Assembly (NCBI GenBank): GCA_943736015.1
Contig: OX031063.1
Location: forward strand, 35,122,172 to 35,186,171
DNA length: 64,000 bases
Direction: 5' to 3'
Source: Tridacna crocea
Lineage: Eukaryota; Mollusca; Bivalvia; Cardiida; Cardiidae
Below, piece by piece: positions 13,101 to 25,100 of the stretch (position 1 is the stretch's first letter; the number at the start of each line of letters is the position of its first letter). Under the pieces are notes generated by a model. The model was not told the origin of the DNA. It searched no databases and was given only the letters and a program-made list of their open reading frames with translations. The translations under genes and the position numbers were made by a program.

Positions 13101-16100
13101 ATTCTTGGGGTTAAAAAGTCAACTAATTTAGATGGTCTTTATGGAGAGTTAGGAAGATATCCTATGGAAATAAACAGAAAATTACTTATCATGAAATTTT
13201 GGATGAAAATCATGGAAAAACCAGAAAGCTCAATGGTTAAAAAGATTTATCTTATGTTAAAAAGAGATGCAGATGCCGATAACAATTATAACAATCTAAA
13301 TTGGGCTTATCATGTAAAACAAACACTCAATCAAATTGGCATGACAAATCTGTGGCTTAGTCAAAATGGAAGTAATTTTTTTGCTAAATACATTGAGCAA
13401 CGAATAACTGATATATTTAAGCAAAAATGGTATTCAAATATAAATAATTCAGCTAGATTGGAATCATACAGTATCTATAAACATAGTTTTGAAAGAGAAA
13501 AATATCTGGAATGTATAACTAATGACAAATTTAGAATAGCCCTGTCCAAATTCAGATTATCTTCACATCATTTGGCTATAGAATTAGGTAGACACCTAAA
13601 CATCCCAAGAGAAAATAGACTTTGTCCGCACTGTAATCAAAATATGGTTGAAAATGAATACCATTTTCTTCTCACCTGCACAAAATATTATGAACTCCGT
13701 AAACAATATCTGAAAAAATATTATTATCAATGGCCAACTATTAATAAATTTGAATCCTTAATGAGTTCAAAGTCGACAAAAACAATAAATAACGTCGCTC
13801 GTTTTATTTTTGCTGCAACAAGACAAAATACAGAGTTCTAATCTATAACGAAAATCGCTTTTATTTAATATAGTTTCAAAAATATATTTCATAAGAAATT
13901 GTGCAATCATTAACAATGCAAGCCATTAGCGCCGATGAAGCATTTTGGCATTCTCACAGAGAGTTTTGCTCGAGATCAGACTACTCCTTACGAGTGGTCT
14001 GATCTTGAACAAAACAAAATGATGTATCATTACCAATACAGTCCTTTAACGCCAATCAATTAATTTGACATTCCTATAGGGAGTTTTGTTCGGGATCAGA
14101 CTACTCTTGGGGAGTGGTCTGATCTAGAACAAACAAACAGATGTATTATGGAAAATCTTTAAAAATGGCGGTGTAAATTATTTCATACTTCTCAGATAAT
14201 AACATTCTATTTATGTCTTTGCTTTCTGCGCATGTGGGTATAAATTTGTTTGATATGTTGTAAGCTATAAACATGCAAGTGCTGTTTTATGCTGAATAAA
14301 TGTTAGATGTTAGATGTTAGATATTTGGCGGTAGGATAAAAAATAGACATTTATCTAAACTTGGAAACAGGAATTTTGAAACAGTTAACTCATTACCAAA
14401 CGACAATATTTTAGATTGGTCCAAATTGAAAGCATTTGCAGACGACAAAATAAAGATGACTGAAAATCTGAAATTTGTTTTGTGAAGGGTAGAAAACATT
14501 GTGGGAAAAGGAGAAAATGCTGGTGGTTACCAGCATTTTCTCCTTTTCCCACAATGTTTTCTAAAAGCTTCTTTCTCAGGGGCGTCAAAAGTAGGGATTG
14601 TGTGGTAATGGGTTAAATTATACAAATATCTGGGTGTTTACTTTTCTTCATAAATAGGACATATCTCTTACAACAAGCAACAGTTATAATTTGTTTCTTT
14701 TACCGAAGAAATAACAACTTTAACTAAAGTGTTGATCTTGCGTTTAAGTTATTTAACAAATTCTAACGTTCTCCTCGGAAGTACGGGGATATGACGATCA
14801 TAATTCTTTTGAAAAAATACATTGTGCAATCCTTAGGAAATTTTACACTTCAAACAGACTATCCACGAACATATGCTATATGCAGAAACAGGGAGGTTCC
14901 CTTTGGAAAAAAATGGTATAAACAAAAATAATAGCTTATTGGAGTAGATTAGCGACAGGAAATCAAAGCAAAATTGCATAAAATTCATATAAAATCATGA
15001 TTCATACTGCTGATTTGTAAGTCCAAATGGACAGAACATATAATAAGTATACTAAATGGAATAGGAAAGCCAGAAATTTGGATAAATTGTTCTACAAATA
15101 TAAATGATGATGCACCCATCAAAATAGTAAAAAAATCTATTGATCATTATCAACAACATTGGTATAACAATATAGAAAAGTCTGGTGAAGGTACTAACCA
15201 TGGCTTACGAATGTCCCTTCTTTAACACAAGTCGAGCTTCACTAAAAACAAAAGTAGATCTAATCAAGGTTAAAATGATTATGTTCGAGCAATGAATGAC
15301 CTGCAAATTAGTTAACCAATTGAAGAAATTTTTATAAGTTGATAAAAACAGTAACAAGTTATTTTAAAAACTAAGTACTACTTTTTCATTATCTTACATT
15401 GCAGTTCAGGATCAAACAACACTTATTCTGCTGTCGATTCCTGACCAGCACTATGATCGACAGAGATAAAAATCTGTTAAAATACAGTGGTATTAAAAGT
15501 TTGAAGAAGAGAAGTAAAATAACATGGTTGTCCATACAAACCTAACATTGTTATTAATTCAGCATGGTTAATTCCGGCGGATTTAAACAAAGAAAATACA
15601 CCTTACAGATGAGACCAGATCAGAAGCACAGAAATCGGTTGCTGAAATCTTTCAAGTGTTTAAACTTTTGATAGCGTAATAACTAACTTTTAGAAATACT
15701 CTTTTTATGTTTTTCATGTAGATCTAATGCAACTATTGCACACAAATCACTCCTTTTTCACAAAATTTGAGTAAGGTATCTCAAATCACGTCAACCGGTG
15801 TCTGTGTTAATAACCTTAAATGAATAAAGATATAAGCGACAAGTCGGCTGCTGACAATGATAAGGAATTTTGTAAAGAGCATTTGGTACCTTCAGTCTCT
15901 CTCCCTGTTTGGGATGAGGAGTAAAGATTTAAAATGCTTTAATTACGTAATTATGGCGTCTCTTGGAAAAACCTCAACAGTATTTATTTATATAGACTCC
16001 TCTACTATTGAAAAGAAAACCCCCATCGCCACGTCATTTTTTATGAATGGTTGGAAATGATCATATATATTTTAGTACTAATATCTGCGTTAATTGAAAT

Positions 16101-19100
16101 ATGTATTTGAATTGAATTGGTTTTAAAACATGTCACTATTAAATTTACTCAACTATGTCAAGAGCAACAAATGTCATTTTTCTCCACCATTTTAAGATTC
16201 TTGCGACAGTTTAACTGCACCTTCTGGAGGAACCTATACTTTGACGACAAATGGAGAGGTCACAACAGCACAGTTTTCGTGTTCACTTGGGCATGCACTG
16301 AATGGTACCGTGGTGCTTAGTTGCCTTGATGACGGCACATGGTCACAAAGCCCTCCATCATGTGGTAAGTCCTCATTTATATATAATTCTGAAAAACAAA
16401 TGCATACCTTGACACTCTTGATTACATCGTTTAAAAAATATTCAGGCGCTTACTCTTGATATGTTTAAAACATAGGTGTATAAATATGGTTTATTTTCGC
16501 AAAATATTTCCGAGTCAGTTCATAATAAGAAATGAATATGTTTTGTGTAAGGTTTTACTTGAAAAAAAAAGAAAACGAAAATAAAACTTTAAAAAACAGG
16601 TATTGGATCGTAAAATGGTTCATTGTAAAAGATGTCTTACGAAAGAATTTAGCCAGCCTACCACATTGCAAATGTACATAAATTTGTTAGGGATGACTTT
16701 AATTAAGTCTTTGCAAAAAATAGACTTATCCATATTCTGGCGATAAATTAAATGCGTCTCTAATGCTAATAATTGTCTATAAAAGGATACATAGCACTGT
16801 GGGGAAAAAAGGGGGGAAAGCTGATTACCAACATTTTTTTTTTCTCCTACAGTGTTCTAAAACAGGCTCCCTCCTAAGAGTTTTAAAACAAGTCGATTAA
16901 TAGCGGACTAATTATGAAAGAAAATGCCTCAACATGTATCATTATTTAAATTGACATGTGAAATGGATTTTTTTAACGTCAATTCTCTTTTCTTTTTCGG
17001 TTAATAGTTCAGTCTTGAGGATTGTGTTGAAAATTCACCTCCGCCCACCATAGGAACTTGTGTATCTCTTTAAAGAATTCTCAACTTTACATTCTTTAAG
17101 GTAATATAGGTTTACATGCTTTAAAGTAACATAAGTTTAAGTACAGACAAACGATGACAGATCACCTATATCTTTGATTTCAAGAATTTTTCATTTTTAT
17201 TGTTATTCATAAGGTTTATAACAGATTAATTAAGAGAATAACATTTCTTTCCTCTGACATTTTGTTTGTTTCTAGCGAAATGCCTAGCGGTAACATCCCC
17301 AAATAGCGGCAATGTAACACTGACCACAGACGGATTAAATACGCGCGCTCAATTCACTTGTATGGATGACTATTACCTTGCTGGTGCAGAGAATTTGACT
17401 TGCAACTCTCTCGGTTACTGGAGCGATGCTCAACCAAAATGTGGTAACTCTATAACCTTACATTACTATACTGTTTATCATGGTAAAGAACATAGGCTCT
17501 ATATTTCTACAAAATGTTTCATTTATTTGTACGGGTCCATAATAATTCGGATGGGTACTTTGAAGCTCTAGATCTCTGTAAGACCAAAATTTTCCAAGTA
17601 TTTGATGTGGAGTTATGTTGTGGCCAAGCTATCATCGCCCTTTAATGTATGGTCCATAATATGTAAGGGAGTTATGGTGGTATTCGAGTGAGTCTATATA
17701 TAAGTGTTAAGCTAGATAGAAAAAAAATCTGTTGAAATTTCGGATGCAATTAAGTGCTTTTGTTCCCGTAGTCTTCGTTACCTGGCTGGTTTCTTGGACA
17801 TGTTTTGCAGGCCTTTTACTGTCTTAAACATACAAAAGAAGATAGCGTCAAATATAAAAGAATGATATTTTCAGTTTGTAGTACCCCACACATTCCAGAG
17901 AATGGACAAGTAAATATTTCAGTAGACTTTATGACGGCAAGTTTTTCCTGTTATATTGGATATTCCATAAGTGGAGTCTCTACAATCACATGCGGAGCAG
18001 ATGGAACGGGATGGTCCGATATTAGCCCAACATGTGGTATGGACAGTTTATCTTACCTCTTTCTACACAAAACATTCTCTCTCAATAATTTAATGTCCAT
18101 CGGATCTTTGAATCAAAATATGATCAAGACGTGTCATTGAGAAGTTGTTTATGCTCCCAAGGATATTAATTAGCCCTTTCCTGTCAGCTGTGAACATGAA
18201 CATTGGCTATCGACATAACACATCTTATCTTGCATTGTCATTGACTTTTGACTCACAGATAAGGCTCCTTGTGGTTAACACGTGTGCCAAGTTATCTTGG
18301 TATAGGTCAAAAGAAAATGATTTGTGGCCCGGACACGAAAACGTATCCTTGACCTTGCCATGACATTTACCCTTGATCTATGGATATGTTACTTGTGCAC
18401 AACATGTTATCATTGTGTAGTTTACCATTCTGCACAATTGCATTCAAAATTCATTCATAATTGGAAAAAGAAAAAATAATACAAGCTGAACACGAACATA
18501 CCCTCCCACAAAAAAAAAAAATGCATTTAAAATGATTTTTGACATTGCCTGAGAGCTTGACTTTTGATCAGATAAGTTATTCTTTTGGTCCGCAACATTG
18601 TTCAGACGTGGTGGACAAAATTAATATATACTGAAATTCATTGATGATTAAAAAAAAGTTAGAGGTTGGACACAATCATAACGCAAAGATATTCTCTTTC
18701 TAAAATAAATGATCTGACATTGACCTTGGCTTTTGACCAATTGACATGGATCTAAGATACGACAATATTTTATAAGTGGTTGACAATTCTACGAAATTTC
18801 ACGGAATTTCATTCATAACTATAAAAGTTACAGGCGGGGCATCAATACAATACCCCCACCCGCACACATATATTTGACATTACTGTGATCTTGACCCTCA
18901 ACCAACACACATGACTCGTGCGCAAAACTTAAGATACCAACACAAAAATAGACAAAAGAATTTTTTAAGGGGGGCATATAAAACCGTATACTCTTCACTA
19001 TCATCTTTAATTGTGTTTCCAATATCCATTGTATACTGCAATAAAATAGTAATTGATATATATTTCGAAATCATAACATAACTTTACAGTGGCGTTGAAG

Positions 19101-22100
19101 TACAGAAACTGCATGAAAGAAGAGGAAACAAACGGTTGCAGTATTTGCCTTGCGATTGTTCGGCCTTGTTGTGAACTTCACCTTTTGTTTATAACATTAT
19201 TCTTGTGCGGGACTTATTTTCTTCATGTATATGACAAAAATTGACAGTTGTACTCTGTATTTAGACTAATTCAATAATATTAAAAGTAAAAGGTTTGACA
19301 TGAAAATAACAGTCAAGTCTTTTAGCGATATTTGACCTCACCAGGGCTTTGACCTTTTACCCATTAATATGCAGTTAACAATTCTGCAATATTTGACAGA
19401 AATTCATTCCTAAAATAAAAGGTTACAGGACAGAAACGAAAACTAGGTTCCTCCTCTCAACCGAAATATTTGGCATAGTTGAGACCGTGACATTTGATCT
19501 GTAGGCATAACGATTATGCATGACACATCATCTAGATGTGGTTAACATTTGTGAAAATTTATTTTGAAATTAAAAACTAAGGAAAAACATAATGACTCGG
19601 ACACGAAAACGGACGGACTGAGAGACAGACAAACAGACCAAATAAAAATCTTATGCCTTCATTTTCTTCCGCCAGATGGCATGCTACAAATACACATATA
19701 CCTGATTGGGGGCATTCTAGGTACAGAACAAGACTACTTTTCAAAAAGGACAACCATTACTTTGAATTACAACAAAATGACACCTGGTGCGGTTCATTCA
19801 GCTGCACGATCAGCCATCATGTAACCCATGCACCGGCTATTTATAACAAATAGCTTCAGTATAATCCCTACTTTTCCCAAGTACATTGGATGCGTCATAG
19901 AAGACGTCGAATCTTCGTAGAATATGACCATGTATATGCCCCGAAAAATTGTTTAGGGGCAAAAGAAACACACTAAACCATAAACCTTAGTTGTTACTAT
20001 TCTATGTAAATAAAAAACATTTATGTATGTCATCAACATCATTTAACTTCCTATGCAATGATTTTTAAGATTATTTCCTTACCACCAATAGCGGCATGCC
20101 CGAATGTTACCGCCCTTGCCAACGGTCTTTCCCAACTTGTGACAAACGGTACAGTCTCCACTATTCAATACACGTGTAACGCTGGCTCTTCCCTGAATGG
20201 ATCCTCCACGATACTTTGTCTCAGTGATGGAACTTGGAGCACTTCTGAATCAGCATGTGGTAAAAATATAGCAATTTGTTTTACTACTTTTTACCCTTCA
20301 CCACACAATCCCGATTTTGAAAGACATCGACGAAGAACATTTGGAAAGGTTTTCAAAAACATTGTGGAAAAATGAGAAGAAGTATTTTCAATTTCTGAGT
20401 CATTTTCATTACGTCTCCTGCAAATGCTTTCTTTTTGTACAAGTCTAAAATTCTTATCAATTAGTACAGGGACGTTAGTGTAGGTAAATGCCTATAACAG
20501 TTAGTACTTCCTGTAATTTTTTTGTTTGTCTCACAAACGTCAAATTTCAAAAACAGTGTGACAATAAGACATACTTTTTCACCCAAAGTTTTTATTTGTC
20601 AGCATTTAGAAAACCCTAACTTGTGCTGATAATTCCATTTTTACTTTCTTTTTTCAGATAATATTTTGCAGCAGGCATTTATTTTAATCAGGGTTCTTTG
20701 CTGGAAAGGACTATAGGTATTTCAATCAGAGCAAGAGGAACATTGAATAACACTTGATATTTTTTTTTATACTGCCATGTTTTACAGCGTCGTCGTGCAT
20801 ACCAATCGTTATTGTACTCTATTAAAAGTTTCCGCTCAGACTTCCATTGACTATTTACCTGACGACAAAATTAAAAATTTATCCAGAATGAAAGCGTTTA
20901 AAGTCCATAAATAAAATAGAGACCAGATATTTGATATAGCTTTTAACATCGTTGGAAATATCATGGTAAAAGGAAATAATGCATGTTACTATGGAAACAA
21001 AAGGCAAAGACAAACGTTATATGTTGTAACATAATAAATGTGGTCATTTGCTTGTCACAAAAAGTACCCTTACTATAGAGATATTCTATTTCTGAATATT
21101 TAAAAAAATAAAGAGACTGCCATTTTTTCCTCATTTTTCATTTTGTATGACTTTCTCTTAAATACAGTCGAGTGTCCATTGCTGGGTGAAATCGCCAACG
21201 GCAATGTGACAATAACAACAAATGGAAAAGTAAGCACTGCAAATTACAGATGTTTCCATGGCTACAGTTTAGTCGGCCAAGCGTCCCGTTCGTGTCAAAC
21301 TGAAGGATATTGGTCCGGTTTTAACTCCTATTGCAGTATGTTTTTCTATTACTACAGTTACATTCACTGTTGTCGTCAGCTTAGAACACAGTATATGAAA
21401 AAGGATAAGTTGTTTGTAATGGCAAATTGCTTCTTTCTCGAACTAAGTTTTCCTATCATTTCACAAAGATTGATTTTCTTCTGTGTTTTCAATGTTAATG
21501 CTCTTTCTAGCAACATTTTGTACCAATTTTGTTATGTCCTAAAGTATGCTGCACCCCTGGGCTTCATGCAAAAATCACTTTTGTTTATTTCATGATGGAC
21601 TTTTGCACCTGACAACTATAAGTGTCGAATAATTCTTGAAGCTCAAAAGCAGGTAAAATAAAAATAGGAGGGGTGGGGAATTTGTACGCAACATAAAACC
21701 GAAGATTATACTCGAACAGAGATGAAAGGGTTTAAAAACGTAACCACAACATCTCTAAAACATTAGTAAAACGCTGATAATGACTGGAAGAGAGTTACGT
21801 CACAAAGTATTGGAAAAGAAACTCCGAGAAGCATCGATGGTTGGACTTGTTTCTCTGATAACATGAAAATGAGATACTGCTGTAAAGGTATCTGACGCCA
21901 GAGTAACTGTATCTCAGTTATTAAAGTAGTCACTATTAAGTAATTGTTCGATATGTATACCGGTTCTATGTAGATGGAAATCATTTTTTGTTAAATTATT
22001 TAGTTTGTGACTCTCCACAAAACATTAGTCATGGACAAGTGATTTTGGGCGCCAACAATACGCTGGTGACGTATATTTGTGATGCGTACTACACATTGTC

Positions 22101-25100
22101 GGGTTCTCAAAGCAGGTCCTGTATGCAGGATGGAACTGGTTGGAATGGCACAGAACCCGTCTGCGGTTTGTACCTAGATTTCATATAACCTTGATTAAGT
22201 AGTCATTTATCAAAAAAAAAAGTCCTTGTATGTTTCAAATTAAACTTTACACTTGCAATTACAGGAGAAACTTTTATCCAGTTTTTAGTCATATTCATAC
22301 GTAGGGAATAAAACGTAAAAACACTCCTTTGATAATGATAACCCCTTTTTCTTTGAACTCAAATTGTATGTAAAAATGTCAGTCCAGGGATCAGTTAATG
22401 GTGTTCAACAATATATATGATTTCAGTTGGTTGTCCTGTGCTCTTTCCTCCAGTGAATGGCACTGTCAATATTACATCGAATGGAATACAATCAACTGCA
22501 GTGTTTAGGTGTGACATTGGAACATCACTGCAAGGTCAAAGCATAAGTATATGCAATGTAGATGGTCAGTGGAATAATGCAATGCCAGAATGTAGTAAGT
22601 CAACATATGTTCTCTTTTTGTGTAGGACAGTACGGTTGTAAACTAACACAGAAGTACTGTACATGCAAAATTGCCAAGCACATTGACATGACAAGTTGGT
22701 ATTTTGTGTCATATGTCAACGAAGCATAAGGTCGATTATTTTTAAACTAAGATTTGTTGAAAAAGAGAAAATATGATTTTTTTCTTCTTGCACAGACCTA
22801 GTCTGTATAATATTTAGTAAGAGCATGTTATGTCTTATTCTCAAAAATATTCTAAATATGAAAGTAACGCAACTTTTGATTGACTAAAACAACTGCTTTA
22901 GGCAAGCAGAAAACGCTATGCTTTTTAAACCTAGAATGAGAGGTAGAATGCAATTAAGGACGGTTGTTAAATACGGATCAAGGACAACTTAACTACTTAC
23001 TCCTATTTGCCACTAAAGACCATGCTTACTCTTTTTTCCATGGCAAAAATATGCACACAATCTTTGAACAAAAATATCATCTGATTTGCTGATTATATAT
23101 TTTTTTTAAAGAAAACCTCACTAGATAGTTAGTGAAAAGTGGCTATTTTATCGGTTTCTAATTTCAAAGGAGGTGCAAGAAAGTTTAAGTTACATACGAG
23201 TAGTGTTTCAAGTTAAGGTGTTGTGGTTATAGTAAAAGCTGTCTTGTTAGTCTAGTTTTCTGAAATAAAAATGTATCCGAACATATGGTATAAATGGGGT
23301 TATTACTGTTAGGTAAAGGCTGATGAAAATTCTGACATACCATAAAGTTGGTACCGTGGTATTAGTGATAATCAAACTATATGCACTTTTTTTTTCTTTT
23401 TAAGTTGTGTGTTCGCCACCTGTAGATGTCGACAATGGAAACTTTACTTTGTCTACAAATGGATTAAATACAGCGGTCACTTACTTATGTGCAACCCATT
23501 ACCGCTTGTCTGGAAGTGGCAGCATCACGTGTCTGTCAGACTCATTGTGGGACGCTGCATTTCCTACATGCTGTAAGTCTGGTTGAATTTGTTCTTATCT
23601 GCTTCTAATTTTGACGTTTGTCCCTACGCAATTTATTGGAAAGCTTAATTAATCCCTTACCACAATAAGTTTTACCAAATCCGAAAGAAGGAGCATTTTG
23701 AAAGCTAAAAAGGAGAAAATGCTTGTGACCAGCATTTTCTCCTTTTTTCCGCAATCGTTTCTACTCAATAAAGAGAACTTCTATCATTTGAGTCAAATTT
23801 GATAATTTAATTTGTATTTAGCAAATGTTTCCAATGTGGACTACTGAAGTATTTCCTTCTGTGGTAAAGAGCTATACAGTTGATACGATGATCACCTATG
23901 GCATAGAAAAACAGATTTTTTTTTTTTCAATAGTACTTAATGTTCATCCATGGTCCAAACTAATCATGTTAGCATATGGCATAAATGCGACTATTCATTT
24001 CACATGGAGTATAGCAAAGCAGGAAAACATCCACTGGAGAGATGGCAGGATCCTCTTTGTCACTTAGAGAATACAAGAAGATGTAGGACAGGAAATGTGA
24101 GGTGAATAAGACAAAACAATCAAGTAAATGTTTCATTGTCGTCTATATATTTATCTTTGCCTGTTGTAGTTTCATAGCTGTTATGGTTACATCTATTTTG
24201 AATATTACTATTATTATTGTTATCACTTTTATCATCATTACTATTATCATTATAGTGTGTGAAGATCCAGTTGTACCAAATAATGGGTCAATTACCTCAG
24301 ATGGCATCACAGTTTCCTACAGTTGTGACGTAGGATATTCTATAACAGGAGACCGATTGCGGTCATGTAAGAATGATGGCAGTGGATGGGCAGGCACGGA
24401 CCCAACTTGTAGTAATTTATTTTGTTGTGTTACATATAGATGATAAACACCTTGTGGCAATAGACGTTTACTTTAAGGACAATTTTCCCTCAAGATTTAA
24501 AGAAAGGAAACGAATACTACTGGCCTATCTCACACTAAAATTTGTACGCATGAAATCTACGTATGCATGCAGTTTAGGGAAGAAAGCATCAACTCTGAAA
24601 AGAAGTATCACTTTGCTGCAATATTTAACGATTTTAGTAAGTAGTTCAATGTTTTGGACCAGCTTACACGTTTAGGCAAAGCAGAGATCGTATACAGTCC
24701 CAACTATTTTGCTTAAATATACGCAGTATAATGTAACGCTCCCCAGATCATTATGTTATTCCTTAGTTTCGTTTCAATTTTACACCTTTTAATTCGTGAA
24801 ACACCTTTTTTCCACGTGTTATCTCCAGAAAACTCGTGATACAGCTGGCATTTATTAAAGACAACAAAGTTTCAACACCAGTTCAATCGTATCACGGTGA
24901 CAGCTCAAGGTTTCTTTATGTCCTAGATTTCGTCAGTGTTAGGCTCTGAAATATGCCACCTTAGGACACTACGACCAAATGCACACTGCTTCTAGTCAGG
25001 CTCGAACCCCATTGCCTGCAATTTACCATTGAGCTACACAAGACCCGTATGATCTTTAAAACGCAGGATTGTTCGGAAGAAAGCTTCAGCACATAGGTAA

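Larger units (their letters stand above)
10797..14330 (+). mobile_element. Non-LTR retrotransposon (LINE), 5'-truncated, same strand as gene 1
   Basis: The insertion comprises the long open frame at 10821-13841, a 3' untranslated region with two hairpins, and a tail of (TTAGATG)n near 14300-14322. The 5' half of the endonuclease domain is missing, as expected from incomplete target-primed reverse transcription. The exact 5' junction is uncertain and I could not find a target-site duplication. A tail of short tandem repeats rather than poly(A) is typical of several LINE clades (CR1/L2, I/Nimb). I infer one of these broad groups; a phylogeny would decide. Confidence 0.8.
10683..16196. other. 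Gene 1 intron 12, enlarged by LINE insertion
   Basis: 5.5 kb, several times longer than most introns of this gene. It contains a LINE reading frame with its 3' tail, a TTAA MITE, a decayed LINE relative and, from about 15.5 to 16.2 kb, sequence in which I see nothing. It lies between a B exon and an A1 exon, i.e. at a cassette boundary. Confidence 0.7.

Noticed and set aside
24955-25050. A functional tRNA gene on the minus strand
   Set aside because: A and B boxes are recognisable, but acceptor and anticodon stems do not pair convincingly by eye. Called SINE-like instead.
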